The notes: generated by a model from the sequence alone, not told the origin. A stretch of 64,000 bases of DNA from Streptomyces wuyuanensis (GCF_900103455.1 NZ_FNHI01000014.1:165515-229514); one strand, 5' to 3'. Shown: positions 8,257 through 18,043, counted from the first letter of the stretch. A program made the numbers and translations.

Positions 8257-9546
8257 TCACCACCGCGGCACCGCCGGGGTCCGCCAGCCCGGTTCCGCCC
8301 TGCGCATGGCCGCCGCGTCGTCGCGGTCGCGCATCGAGCCGTCGTCCTCCAGCCAGCGCCGGTGCAGCACGGCCAGCCGGTCGCGGTCGAGTTCGACCCC
8401 GAGGCCGGGGGCGTCGGAGACGGCCAGCCGGCCGTTCCTGAAGGTGTGGCGCACCGTGATGACGTCCTCGGCCTGCCAGGGGTAGTGGCTGTCGCAGGCG
8501 TACTTCAGACCGGGAACGGTGGCGGCCACGTGGGTCATCGCGGCGAGACTGACGCCCAGGTGCGTGTTGGAGTGCATGGACAGTCCGACACCGTACGTCC
8601 GGCAGACCGCCGCCAGTTCCCGGGTCCGGTACAGACCGCCCCAGTAGTGGTGGTCGGAGAGCACGATCCGCACCGCGTCCCGCGCGAACGCCTCCGGCAC
8701 CTCGGAGAACGTCGTCACGCACATATTGGTCGCCAGCGGGATGCCGCTGCCCGCCGCGACCTCGGCCATCCGCCCGGTGCCGCTCACCGGGTCCTCCAGG
8801 TACTCCAGGACCCCCTCGAGCCGGTCCGCCGCGTACAGGGCCGTCTCCACGGACCAGGCGCCGTTCGGATCGAGCCGCAGCGGACGGCCGGGGAAGGCTT
8901 CGGCGAGCGCCAGGACCGCCGCGATCTCCCGGTCCGGTTCGAAGACCCCGCCCTTGAGCTTGAAGGAGCCGAAGCCGTGCTCGCGCTCGAAGCGGCGCGC
9001 CTGGGCCACCACGCCCGCCGGGTCGAGCGCGGCGCCCCAGTCGTCGCTCTCCCCGCCCTCGGGGTGGGCGGCCCAGCGGTGGAAGAGGTACGCGCTGTAC
9101 TCGACGGAGTCGCGGACCTTGCCGCCCAGGAGGGCGTGGACGGGCAGTCCGAGCGCCTTGCCGAGCGCGTCCAGACACGCGACCTCGAAGGCGGAGACGA
9201 CCGAGAGCCGGAGTTTCGCCGCGGTCTGGACCCCGCGCAGTCCGCCCGCGTCGACCCGTTCGTCGGCAGCCCGTGAGTCGCCGCACACCTGGTCGGCGAG
9301 GGCGAAGAGTCCGTTCACGTCGCTGACCGAACGCCCCGGGAGCGCCTCGGCGAGCGGCCGGGCGAGCTCCAGGTACTTCCCGTCCCCGTACGTCTCTCCC
9401 ACACCGCTCGCTCCGGACCGGGTGACCACCTCGACAACGAGCCTCGGCGTGTAGGGCTGGTGGACGCCCTGGGTGTTGAGGAGCGGCGGGTCGGCCATGA
9501 GGACCGGGGTAAGCCGGATCGTGTCGATGAGCAGCGCGGTGTCCAT
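8257..9546 (-). CDS. gudD: glucarate dehydratase (enolase superfamily)
   Basis: A 429-residue enolase-superfamily enzyme expected to dehydrate D-glucarate to 5-keto-4-deoxyglucarate. All characteristic residues are visible: the KxK base pair in FGSFKLKGGVF, metal ligands in LRLDPNGAW, YLEDPVSG and LATNMCVT, and the Asp/His dyad in VLSDHHYWGG and SMHSNTHLG. Length agrees with the family. The ATG at 9546 follows a GGAG ribosome site that sits inside a perfect inverted repeat. No aldolase or semialdehyde dehydrogenase for the rest of the glucarate pathway lies next to it, so the pathway must be completed elsewhere. It is divergent from the phosphotransferase gene at 9691. Confidence 0.9.
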   Translation of the reverse strand: MDTALLIDTIRLTPVLMADPPLLNTQGVHQPYTPRLVVEVVTRSGASGVGETYGDGKYLELARPLAEALPGRSVSDVNGLFALADQVCGDSRAADERVDAGGLRGVQTAAKLRLSVVSAFEVACLDALGKALGLPVHALLGGKVRDSVEYSAYLFHRWAAHPEGGESDDWGAALDPAGVVAQARRFEREHGFGSFKLKGGVFEPDREIAAVLALAEAFPGRPLRLDPNGAWSVETALYAADRLEGVLEYLEDPVSGTGRMAEVAAGSGIPLATNMCVTTFSEVPEAFARDAVRIVLSDHHYWGGLYRTRELAAVCRTYGVGLSMHSNTHLGVSLAAMTHVAATVPGLKYACDSHYPWQAEDVITVRHTFRNGRLAVSDAPGLGVELDRDRLAVLHRRWLEDDGSMRDRDDAAAMRRAEPGWRTPAVPRW

Positions 9547-9547
9547 A

Positions 9548-9564
9548 CATGAACTCCATTCATG
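9548..9564. promoter_or_regulatory. inverted repeat enclosing gudD ribosome site
   Basis: CATGAA-CTCCA-TTCATG is a perfect 6-bp inverted repeat ending one base before the gudD start codon. Read on the minus strand, the 5-base loop is TGGAG, the only good Shine-Dalgarno for gudD. A hairpin in the mRNA or a protein on the DNA could therefore control gudD translation or transcription. Confidence 0.5.
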
Positions 9565-9632
9565 GATGCGACCGGAAGGCCAGGGTCGGGGATCGAGTTC
9601 ACGCCCTCCGGCCGCTCCACCCTGGACGACAT

Positions 9633-9646
9633 ACCGACTGGTCGGT
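9633..9646. promoter_or_regulatory. TetR-type operator upstream of kinase-ACAD operon
   Basis: ACCGAC-TG-GTCGGT is a perfect inverted repeat 44 bp upstream of the phosphotransferase ATG. With its left flank it reads CATACCGACTGGT, and the same 13 bases occur on the opposite strand upstream of the SDR gene (15197-15210). The TetR gene at 12082-12675 is the likely binder (inference). Confidence 0.6.
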
Positions 9647-9690
9647 CATCATGAGCGCAACCGAACTGCCGCCCCACCGGAGGTACCCCG

Positions 9691-10713
9691 ATGAGCTCAG
9701 TCCACCCCCCGGGCCTCGACCCCGACAAGCTGCGGGGCCATCTCGACCGCGAGCGGCCGGGCCTGGTGAGCGGACCGCTCGAGGCCCGGCTGATCCAGGG
9801 CGGCCGTTCGAACCTCACCTACTACGTCACCGACGGCACCGGCCGGTGGATCGTCCGCCGGCCGCCGCTCGGCCATGTGCTCGCCACCGCCCACGACATG
9901 AAGCGCGAGCACCGGGTCATCAGCGCCCTGCACCCGACGGCCGTCCCCGTACCCGAGCCGCTGCTGCTCTGCGAGGACGAGGACGTGCTCGGCGCACCCT
10001 TCTACGTCATGGAGTTCGTCGAAGGCACTCCGTACCGCACCGCGGAACAGCTCGCGCCGCTCGGTCCCGAGCGCACCCGCGAGGCCGTCCTCGGTCTCGT
10101 CGACACGCTCGTCGACCTGCACGCCGTGGACCCGGAGGCCGTGGGGCTGGGCGACTTCGGCCGCCCGGAGGGCTTCCTCGACCGGCAGCTGCGCCGCTGG
10201 GGCAAGCAGCTCGCCGCCTCCCGGGGCCGCGACCTCGCGGGCATCGACGAGCTCCACGCGTCCCTCGGCCGCGCCCTGCCGCACTCCCCCGCACCCGCCG
10301 TCGTCCACGGCGACTACCGGCTCGACAACGTGCTGGTGGGCGAGGACGACCGGATCAAGGCCGTGCTCGACTGGGAGATGTCCACCCTCGGCGACCCGCT
10401 CACCGATCTCGGCCTGCTGGTGATGTACAGCCGGAAGCTGGAGCTGCCGGACTCCCCCATCAGCACCACGGCCGGGGCCGCCGGCCACCCGGACGCCGCC
10501 GAGCTGGTCGAACGCTACGCGGCGCGGTCCGGCCGGGACACCTCCGCGGTCTCCTGGTACACGGCGTTCGCCTGGTTCAAGCTCGCCGTGATCCTGGAGG
10601 GCATCCACTACCGCTACACCCTCGGCCGGACGGTCGGCGCCGGCTTCGACCGGATCGGCGAACTCGTCCCCCTGTTCATCGAGCACGGCCTCACCACCCT
10701 GCAGGAAGGCTGA
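9691..10713 (+). CDS. APH-family phosphotransferase (ACAD11-kinase / LvaA-like)
   Basis: A 340-residue aminoglycoside-phosphotransferase-fold kinase. Catalytic loop VVHGDYRLDNVLV and metal-binding VLDWEMSTLGDPLTDLG are intact, and YVMEFVEGTPYR is the hinge. The overall sequence (IQGGRSNLTYYV near the N-terminus, WIVRRPP) is that of the ACAD10/ACAD11 N-terminal kinase and bacterial LvaA group, which phosphorylate 4-hydroxyacyl-CoAs, rather than antibiotic kinases. The next gene, 6 bp downstream, is an ACAD11-type dehydrogenase, so the pair is the split form of mammalian ACAD11. ATG at 9691 has a CGGAGG ribosome site. Substrate assignment is inference from family and neighbours. Confidence 0.88.
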   Translation: MSSVHPPGLDPDKLRGHLDRERPGLVSGPLEARLIQGGRSNLTYYVTDGTGRWIVRRPPLGHVLATAHDMKREHRVISALHPTAVPVPEPLLLCEDEDVLGAPFYVMEFVEGTPYRTAEQLAPLGPERTREAVLGLVDTLVDLHAVDPEAVGLGDFGRPEGFLDRQLRRWGKQLAASRGRDLAGIDELHASLGRALPHSPAPAVVHGDYRLDNVLVGEDDRIKAVLDWEMSTLGDPLTDLGLLVMYSRKLELPDSPISTTAGAAGHPDAAELVERYAARSGRDTSAVSWYTAFAWFKLAVILEGIHYRYTLGRTVGAGFDRIGELVPLFIEHGLTTLQEG

Positions 10714-10719
10714 TCACCC

Positions 10720-11934
<1,215 letters not shown>

Positions 11935-11957
11935 GCCGGGGCACCTGGTGCCGTGAC

Positions 11958-11983
11958 CGCCGGAGGGCTCCGGCCCTCCGGCG
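11958..11983. terminator. hairpin terminator after ACAD11-type gene
   Basis: CGCCGGAGGG-CTCCGG-CCCTCCGGCG is a perfect 10-bp stem with a 6-base loop, 24 bp after the dehydrogenase stop. It lies between convergent transcription units and has no long U tract, as is usual in actinomycetes. Confidence 0.7.
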
Positions 11984-12081
11984 CCCCGAGCGGCCCTCCC
12001 GTTCCCGGCGCCGCTCCGGGCCCGCAGATCTCGTGCGGGGCGGACGCAGGGGACGCAGGTCGGATCACGGACCCGTGGGCG

Positions 12082-12675
12082 TCACGGACGCAGTGCCCTG
12101 AGCAGCAGGTCGGCGAGGTGGTCGGCGACCTGCTGCGGGCTGAGCGGGCCGTCCGGGCGGTACCAGGTGGACAGGTGGTGCACGGAGCCGAAGTGGTAGT
12201 CCACCACGAGGTCGGCCGGGGTCGCGTCGGAGAACACCCCGCTCTGCTGCCCCTCTTCGATGAGCGCACGGAACCGCTCGTGGTAGCGCCGGCGCTCGGA
12301 GCGGACCTGCTTGTTCTTCTCCGGGCTGAGATGGTGCATCGAGCGGAAGAAGATCGAGGCGTCGTCGAGGTTCTCGATGGTGGTGACGACGACGTCGGCG
12401 GCGGCCGAGCGCAGCCGCTCGTCGACGGGGGCGTCCGCCTCAGCGAAGGCGTCGAGGCGTTCCTGCTGGAGTCTTAGCACCCGGGAGTAGACCTCCTGGA
12501 GGAGGTCCTCCTTGGAACCGAAGTAGTGGTAGAGGGCGCCCTTGGTGACGCCCGCCGCCTCGACGATCTCCTGGACGGACGTACGGTCGTAACCCTGCTC
12601 GGCGAAGAGCCGGGTGGCGGCGGCCAGCAGCCTCTGGGGGACGGGGGTGCCGTTCCCGTCCGTCGTCCTGGCCAT
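12082..12675 (-). CDS. TetR-family regulator of the Lva-like gene set
   Basis: About 197 residues. The N-terminal helix-turn-helix is RLFAEQGYDRTSVQEIVEAAGVTKGALYHYFGSKEDLLQEV, the standard TetR layout, followed by an alpha-helical ligand domain (FFRSMHHLSPEKNKQ and VDYHFGSVHHLSTWYRPDG). The ATG at 12675 (MARTTDG) is chosen over one three codons upstream. It is the third gene of the SDR-ligase-TetR operon, so it is probably autoregulated through the site at 15197-15210. A near-identical site precedes the kinase-ACAD operon. The ligand is probably an acyl-CoA, an inference from context. Confidence 0.9.
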   Translation of the reverse strand: MARTTDGNGTPVPQRLLAAATRLFAEQGYDRTSVQEIVEAAGVTKGALYHYFGSKEDLLQEVYSRVLRLQQERLDAFAEADAPVDERLRSAAADVVVTTIENLDDASIFFRSMHHLSPEKNKQVRSERRRYHERFRALIEEGQQSGVFSDATPADLVVDYHFGSVHHLSTWYRPDGPLSPQQVADHLADLLLRALRP

Positions 12676-12740
12676 TGCCGCCACCCGCCTTTCCGGTCGT
12701 CGTCTGCCGCGCGCCCGCGTGGCCGGGGCGCGGCGGTGTC

Positions 12741-14396
12741 TCAGGTGCGGGAACGCAGTTCCCGCCTGAGGATCTTCCCACTAGTGGTCTTCGGGAGCTC
12801 GTCCAGGATCTCCACCTGCCTCGGGTACTTGTACGCGGCGAGGCGGTCGGCGCAGTATCCGGCGAGTTCGTCGGGGCCCACGGCGGTTCCGGGGCGGAGG
12901 CTGACGTACGCCTTGACCGTCTCGCCGCGATAGGCGTGCGGCACACCGACGACCGCCGCCTCCCGGACGGCGGGGTGGGTGTGGAGGACGTCCTCGACCT
13001 CGCGCGGCCAGACTTTGAAGCCGGAGGCGTTGATCATGTCCTTCTTGCGGTCGACCACGTAGAGCCAGCCGTCGGCGTCCATGAAGCCGATGTCCCCGGT
13101 GCGCAGCTCGCCGTCCGGGAAACCGGCGGCGGTGGCCTCCGGCTGCCGCCAGTAGCCGGGTACGACCTGCGGTCCGCGGACGGCGATCTCGCCGCGCTCG
13201 CCGAACGGGACCTCCTCACCGTCGTCGTCGAGGATCCGCACGACGGTGTCGGGCCCGGGGAGGCCGACGGAGAGGGTGCCGGAGGCCGGGTCGACCGGCG
13301 CCTCCCTCTCGGGGGGCACCGAGGCGCAGGGCGCCGTGCACTCGGTGAGCCCGTAGCCGTTGCGTATGTAGGGGCCGAAGCCGGCGCGGAACTTCTCCAC
13401 CAGAGCGGGCGGCAGGGGCGCGCCGCCGGAGGAGACGACGGCGAACGACGCGAAGTGGTCGGGTCCGGCGCCGGGGTGGGCGGCCAGGGCCATGAAGGCG
13501 GTGGAGGGGCCGACGGTGTAGGCGGGCCGGTGCTCGAGGAAGGCGTCGAGGACGACGCCCGCCTCGAAGCGGTACGCGAGCGCGAGGGTGCCGGCGTTGG
13601 CCGCACAGGCCGCCAGTTCGCACACCATGCCCGTGATGTGGAAGAGCGGCGCGAGGGCGAAGTAGCAGGCGCCTTCGGGGAGGGGATGGCCGGTCCGCTG
13701 GCGTTCGGCGTTGAAGGTGATGCCGCCGTGGAGGTTCATGGCGCCCTTGGGCCTGCCGCTGGTGCCGGAGGTGTAGCTGATCAGGGCCACGTCTGTGGCG
13801 GCCGGGTCCCGCCCGCCGGGCGCGGCGAGCCCGGCGCGGGCGACGGTGAGGAGGTCGTCGGTGTCGCGCGGTGCCGGCAGCCGCTCGAAGCCGAGGACCC
13901 TGTTGTCGTTGCGGGTCTGGAGGTCCAGCTCGCAGGTGGTGACGGCGAACCGTACGGGGGTGGCCGCGGCGGCGTCGCGCAGATGGGTCTCCCAGGCGCG
14001 GTCGGAGCAGATCAGCACCGTCGCGCCCGAGTCCTCGAGGGCGTGGGTGACCTCGGCCGACTTGTACATGGGATTCAGCGGGACGACGGTCGCCCCGGCC
14101 TTCCACGCGCCGAGCAGGGCGAGGACGAAGTGGGGGGTGTTCTGGAGCATCAGGGCGACCCGGTCGCCTGGGGCCACCCCGCGGGCGGCGAGCCGGCCGG
14201 CGACGGAATCGGAGAGCACGTCGGTCTCGCGGTAGCTGAGGCGTCCGTCGAAGTAGGCGAGGGCGGTGCGGTCCGGGGCGCGGCGGGCGGCGGCGCGGAA
14301 GGCGTGCACGACGCTCGCGGGCGGGTTCACGGGTGCCCGCTGGGCGTCGGTCAGCTGGGAGAGCCATGGCCGGGCCGCGTACGGGGAGGCGCTCAC
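12741..14396 (-). CDS. AMP-dependent acyl-CoA ligase (LvaE-like context)
   Basis: A 551-residue ANL-superfamily ligase. P-loop ISYTSGTSGRPKGAM, A5 motif NGYGLTECTAP, A7 ELRTGDIGFMDADGWLYVVDRKKDMI, and the C-terminal catalytic Lys in PKTTSGKILRRELR are all present. It activates a carboxylic acid to its CoA thioester via an acyl-adenylate. Chain length is not readable; the operon suggests a short or medium keto- or hydroxy-acid. The GTG start at 14396 overlaps the stop of the SDR gene (GTGA), so it is translationally coupled to it. Confidence 0.9.
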   Translation of the reverse strand: MSASPYAARPWLSQLTDAQRAPVNPPASVVHAFRAAARRAPDRTALAYFDGRLSYRETDVLSDSVAGRLAARGVAPGDRVALMLQNTPHFVLALLGAWKAGATVVPLNPMYKSAEVTHALEDSGATVLICSDRAWETHLRDAAAATPVRFAVTTCELDLQTRNDNRVLGFERLPAPRDTDDLLTVARAGLAAPGGRDPAATDVALISYTSGTSGRPKGAMNLHGGITFNAERQRTGHPLPEGACYFALAPLFHITGMVCELAACAANAGTLALAYRFEAGVVLDAFLEHRPAYTVGPSTAFMALAAHPGAGPDHFASFAVVSSGGAPLPPALVEKFRAGFGPYIRNGYGLTECTAPCASVPPEREAPVDPASGTLSVGLPGPDTVVRILDDDGEEVPFGERGEIAVRGPQVVPGYWRQPEATAAGFPDGELRTGDIGFMDADGWLYVVDRKKDMINASGFKVWPREVEDVLHTHPAVREAAVVGVPHAYRGETVKAYVSLRPGTAVGPDELAGYCADRLAAYKYPRQVEILDELPKTTSGKILRRELRSRT

Positions 14397-15157
14397 CGGG
14401 CCGTGTCCTCCCATTTCCGCTGGATGTGGTTCATGGTGGCCAGCCATCGGTCGGGGTCGCCCGCGCGGCCCTGGTAGTACCCGGCGACCTCGGGGTGCGG
14501 CAGGATGAGGAAGCGGTCCGCCTCGATGCCCTCGAACAGGGCGTCGGCGACGTCCTCGGGTTCGATGGCGCTGGGGGCGAGGACGAGTTCGCCCGCCGAT
14601 CCCGCCGCGGTCAGCATGTCCGTGCGGACGCCCTGCGGGCACACGGCGTGCACCTTCAGGCCGCGGTGACGGTACGTCAGGGACAGCCACTCGGCGAAGG
14701 CGACCGCGCCGTGCTTGGTGACGCTGTACGGGGCGGCGCCGATCATCGTGAGGAGTCCGGCGGCGGACACGGTGGAGACGAATCGGCCGCTGCCTCGCTC
14801 CAGCCAGTCGGGGAGCAGGGTGCGCACGGCGCGGACGTGCGCCATCACGTTCACGTCCCAGGCGGAGGCCCAGACGTCCTCGTCCGCGAAGGCGTCGCCG
14901 GGCGAGGCGAGTCCGGCGTTGGCGCAGTAGATGTCGACGGTGCCGCCGAGCGCCTCCCTGGCCTCCTCGATGATCGCGGAGGCGTCACCGGGGACGGCGA
15001 GTGCGCCGATCTCGTCCGCGACGGCCTTCGTCCTGCCGGGGTCGATGTCGTTGACGGCGACGCGTGCGCCCTCCGCCGTGAAGCGGCGGGCGAGTGCGGC
15101 GCCGATGCCGCCGCCCGCGCCGGTGACCACCACGTTCGCGCCCTGCACCGTACTCAT
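14393..15157 (-). CDS. SDR-family oxidoreductase (LvaD-like context)
   Basis: A 254-residue classical short-chain dehydrogenase. Cofactor motif VVTGAGGGIGAALA (TGxxxGIG), the NAG motif as CANAGLA, catalytic Ser in VSAAGLL, and YxxxK as YSVTKHGAV are all visible. Acidic DIDP at the end of strand 2 suggests NAD preference. It is first gene of an operon with the acyl-CoA ligase and TetR. In the Pseudomonas Lva system the SDR reduces the 4-oxoacyl-CoA to 4-hydroxyacyl-CoA; the same step is proposed here by context only. Confidence 0.9.
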   Translation of the reverse strand: MSTVQGANVVVTGAGGGIGAALARRFTAEGARVAVNDIDPGRTKAVADEIGALAVPGDASAIIEEAREALGGTVDIYCANAGLASPGDAFADEDVWASAWDVNVMAHVRAVRTLLPDWLERGSGRFVSTVSAAGLLTMIGAAPYSVTKHGAVAFAEWLSLTYRHRGLKVHAVCPQGVRTDMLTAAGSAGELVLAPSAIEPEDVADALFEGIEADRFLILPHPEVAGYYQGRAGDPDRWLATMNHIQRKWEDTAR

Positions 15158-15196
15158 CGGACCTGCCTCTCCGTCGCGGCTCGCTCAGGACGGCAG

Positions 15197-15210
15197 ACTA
15201 ACCAGTCGGT
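15197..15210. promoter_or_regulatory. TetR-type operator upstream of SDR-ligase-TetR operon
   Basis: On the minus strand it reads ACCGAC-TG-GTTAGT, 12 of 14 matches to the site at 9633-9646 and sharing the 13-base core CATACCGACTGGT. It lies 40 bp upstream of the SDR start codon, a suitable position for repression. Confidence 0.6.
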
Positions 15211-15278
15211 ATGTGCACGGGGAAGAGGGTCGTGGCGAACATCGCGCCGGGAGCGTTCCCCGCGGCCCGGCCCCGCGC

Positions 15279-15284
15279 TAGCGT
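15279..15284 (+). promoter_or_regulatory. TAGCGT -10 element
   Basis: TAGCGT with 8 bases to the ATG at 15293 fits the actinomycete leaderless pattern. The -35 is weak. It would drive the 11-codon leader ORF and the DUF1343 gene. Confidence 0.4.
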
Positions 15285-15292
15285 GCGTGGCC

Positions 15293-15328
15293 ATGACAGT
15301 TGTAGCGATCACGGAGGTAGTGCGATGA
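15293..15328 (+). CDS. leader ORF of 11 codons (MTVVAITEVVR) coupled to DUF1343 gene
   Basis: ATG at 15293 opens a short reading frame whose TGA stop overlaps the ATG of the DUF1343 gene (ATGA). The GGAGG ribosome site of DUF1343 is inside this ORF. With the -10 at 15279-15284 the ORF would be leaderless. No codon run such as rare or single-amino-acid clusters suggests classical attenuation; translational coupling is the simpler role. It may also be fortuitous. Confidence 0.35.
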   Translation: MTVVAITEVVR

Positions 15329-16575
15329 GCCTGTCCAGACGGGGTCTGCTGGCCGCGGGAGGTGCCGCCGGCGCCCTGGCCGCGACCGCTTCCACGGCCC
15401 CGCACGCGGTGGCGCACGCCGGGCGGAGCCGGGTCCGCACCGGCTTCGAGCGGCTCGCCGCCGACGGCTACCGGCTGCTGTCCGGCGAGCGGATCGGCGT
15501 CGTCACCAACCCCACCGGCATCACCCGCGACGCCCGTCATCTGGTCGACGTGATGCACGCGGACGAGCGGGTGGACCTGGTCGCCGTATTCGGACCGGAG
15601 CACGGATTCCGCGGCACCGCCCAGGCGGGCGGCTCCGAGGGCCGCTACGACGACCCCGCGACCGGGCTCCCGGTCTACGACACGTACCTGAAGAGCGGGC
15701 AGCCGCTCGCCGACATCTTCACCGCGTCCGGCGTGGACTCGGTCGTCTTCGACATCCAGGACGCCGGGGCCCGCTTCTACACGTACATCTGGACGCTCTA
15801 CGACTGCATGGTGGCGGCGGTGCTGGCGGGGAAGCGCTTCGTCGTGCTGGACCGGCCCAATCCGGTCACCGGCCGCGCCGCCCTCGGGCCGGTCCTGGAC
15901 AAGGCGTTCGCGACCTTCGTCGGCCGCGAGCCGATCGCCCAGGCACACGGCATGACCGTCGCCGAACTGGCCCGGCTGTTCAACGGCGAGTTCCTGACCA
16001 CGCCGGCGAAGCTGGACGTGGTGCGGATGTCGGGCTGGCGGCGGGAGGACTTCCACGACGCGACGGAGCTGCCCTGGGTGCCGCCGAGCCCCAACATGCC
16101 GACGCCGGAGACCGCGCTCGTCTACTCCGGCACCTGCCTCTTCGAGGGCACCAACCTCTCGGAGGGCCGCGGCACGACCCGTCCGTTCGAACTGCTCGGC
16201 GCGGAGGGGATCGACCGCGCCTGGGCCGAGGCGGCGAACGCGCTCGGCCTGCCCGGAGTGCGCTTCCGCGAGGCGTACTTCGCGCCGACCTTCTCCAAGT
16301 TCCAGGGAAAGACGGTGGGCGGGGTCCAGCTCCACGTGCACGACCGCGAGGTGTTCGACCCGGTCCGTACCGGCATCGGACTGCTGGTCACGGCGAAGCG
16401 CAGCTGGAGCGGCTTCGCCTGGCGGCCCGACAACTGGATCGACAAACTCACCGGGTCCACCCGGGTGCGCACGATGATCGACGCGGGCGCCGGAACGGAC
16501 GAGGTCGTCGGGGCGTGGCAGCAGGACCTCGCCGCGTTCCGCGCGTTGCGGCGGGAGTATCTGCTGTACCGGTGA
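15325..16575 (+). CDS. DUF1343 / NamZ-like exo-beta-N-acetylmuramidase, Tat-exported
   Basis: A 416-residue protein of the DUF1343 family; the characterised member NamZ is an exo-lytic beta-N-acetylmuramidase in peptidoglycan recycling. The N-terminus has a twin-arginine signal, MSLSRRGLLAAGGAAGALAA, with an Ala-rich h-region and likely cleavage near HAVAHA. Family motifs follow: GVVTNPTGITRD, FGPEHGFRG, FDIQDAGARFYTYIWTLY, LDRPNPVTG and FEGTNLSEGRGTTRPFE. The ATG at 15325 has a GGAGG site. The export signal indicates action on cell-wall fragments outside the membrane. Confidence 0.88.
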   Translation: MSLSRRGLLAAGGAAGALAATASTAPHAVAHAGRSRVRTGFERLAADGYRLLSGERIGVVTNPTGITRDARHLVDVMHADERVDLVAVFGPEHGFRGTAQAGGSEGRYDDPATGLPVYDTYLKSGQPLADIFTASGVDSVVFDIQDAGARFYTYIWTLYDCMVAAVLAGKRFVVLDRPNPVTGRAALGPVLDKAFATFVGREPIAQAHGMTVAELARLFNGEFLTTPAKLDVVRMSGWRREDFHDATELPWVPPSPNMPTPETALVYSGTCLFEGTNLSEGRGTTRPFELLGAEGIDRAWAEAANALGLPGVRFREAYFAPTFSKFQGKTVGGVQLHVHDREVFDPVRTGIGLLVTAKRSWSGFAWRPDNWIDKLTGSTRVRTMIDAGAGTDEVVGAWQQDLAAFRALRREYLLYR

Positions 16576-16689
16576 CGGGGGTTCTGCCGGTGACCGCGGG
16601 GTTGTGCCGGCGACGGGGGGTCGTGCCGACGACGGGAGTTCTCCCCACCCCCCGTCCACCGTCCGGGGTCGAGCCGGGATGGCGGGCCA

Positions 16690-17300
16690 CCCGGCCCCGA
16701 CCGCGAGGCGCACGCCCTCGTGCTCCGGCACGCCCGCGTCATCGCCCAGAGGGGCACGCTGTTCGCGTACGACCCGGAGCAGACGGCCGCGGCGATGCCC
16801 CACCGCGACCGGGCCGTGGCCGAGAACATCGCCTGGTGGCAGCGGCACACCGGCCACCGGATGCTGCTCTCGGCCCACAGCGGCCACGTGGGCTGTGAAT
16901 CGGCCAAACCCCACCGGTACCCGCGACTTCAGGGCGCCTTCATGAGGGTCGCCCTGGGCAGGGACTGCGTGAACGTCGGGACGACCTTCGGGACGGGGTT
17001 CGTTCAACGCGCACGATCCCCGTGAACCGGGCGGACCTGTGCGTACGTTCACGCTCGGCCTCAGACCCGCGGGCACGTACGAGCACACCCTGGACCGGGT
17101 GGCCCCGTACGACCACTATCTGGACCTGCGCTCCCTCCGCGGCGCCGCGCGGCGGCCGGTCGAGGAGCGCCGCCCGACGCAGCCCATCGGAACCGCCTGG
17201 CCGTGGCAGGGATCCGACGCCCCGCAGCGGCTCGCCGGGGGCTACGACGTCGTCATCCACCTCCACCGGATCACCGCGGCCGGTTTGCTGCGCCGATACG
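16690..17300 (+). pseudogene. erythromycin esterase-family remnant, N-truncated and frameshifted
   Basis: Two adjacent frames encode the C-terminal half of an erythromycin-esterase-like protein. Frame one (16690 to about 16998) reads DREAHALVLRHARVIAQ, RDRAVAENIAWWQRHTG, HRMLLSAHSGHVG and VGTTFGTG. Frame two (from about 17000) continues SFNAHDPRE, then VRTFTLGLRPAG, EHTLDRVAPYDHYLDLR, PIGTAWP and YDVVIHLHRITAAGLLRR. One surplus base near 16999 separates them; removing it restores the family sequence. The N-terminal half is absent, with only GC-rich imperfect repeats at about 16577-16680. Probably non-functional. Confidence 0.75.
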
Positions 17301-17431
17301 CCGCTCTTTCCGAATCGCCACACATATCTCGCTGTACGGATGTTCGAGGGAGCCGGACGGGGTACTCGTACGTCCATTCCTTGACGCGGAAGTACCAGCG
17401 ACGGTGTTCGAGCGACGGAGGTGGCAGTGCG

Positions 17432-18043
17432 ATGGCCGGATTCCGGAGTCTTGCGAGACAGGTGCGCGACCCGCGGTGCGATCTGGCGCTGAGGCGCCAT
17501 TCACTGCGCAAGTGCCTGGAGAGGTTCGCCCCGTACGGGCACCGGGCGACCTGGGACCACCTGTGTTCCAGGCACGGGATCGCGCCCGAGGACAGGAATC
17601 CCGATCCGGCGCGGCTGGTGGCCGCGCTCGGCGAACTGGAGGAAGCGCGGGCCGTGTGGCTCGCGTACGAACGGGACTTCGCGGAGCGGCGCAGGCGCGA
17701 GAAGCACGACGGACTGCGTCGGCCGGGGTCCTTCGACGACTGGCACCGGCGCACCTGGGGCGGCAACGGCATCGCCCGGTGCGACGACCCCGGGGTGCAT
17801 CCGGCCGATCCGCTGGCCGATGTGCTGCGCCGGCTGATCACCGCGCTGGAGGCGGCACCCTCGGCCGTCTGCCCGGTGTGCGCGGAACGCCGCATCGTCT
17901 GGCGGCAGGACCTGGATCGGGAGCCCTGGTCCGGCCCGGTGTGCTCGGGCTGCGGGATCGTGGTGCCGCGGCCCGTCCTGACGCACGAGGCGCTGAGGGC
18001 CGCCAAGCGGGCACGCGGCAGGGAGCTGGCGTCGGTGGCGTAG
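17432..18043 (+). CDS. hypothetical protein with C-terminal zinc ribbon
   Basis: About 203 residues, basic and soluble. The N-terminal half is helical and charged (LARQVRDPRCDLALRRHSLRKCLERFAPYGHRATWDHLC). The C-terminal part has a CxxC-x18-20-CxxC zinc ribbon: CPVCAERRIVW then GPVCSGCGIVV. No family name is recognised; a nucleic-acid or protein-binding role is only suggested by the ribbon. ATG at 17432 has a GGAGG ribosome site 10 bases upstream. The reading frame stays open upstream through the esterase remnant, but that part is not its own N-terminus. Confidence 0.7.
   Translation: MAGFRSLARQVRDPRCDLALRRHSLRKCLERFAPYGHRATWDHLCSRHGIAPEDRNPDPARLVAALGELEEARAVWLAYERDFAERRRREKHDGLRRPGSFDDWHRRTWGGNGIARCDDPGVHPADPLADVLRRLITALEAAPSAVCPVCAERRIVWRQDLDREPWSGPVCSGCGIVVPRPVLTHEALRAAKRARGRELASVA

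Noticed and set aside
9691..10713. Aminoglycoside resistance kinase
   Set aside because: Shares the fold, but motifs and the adjacent ACAD11-type gene place it with acyl-CoA-linked kinases.
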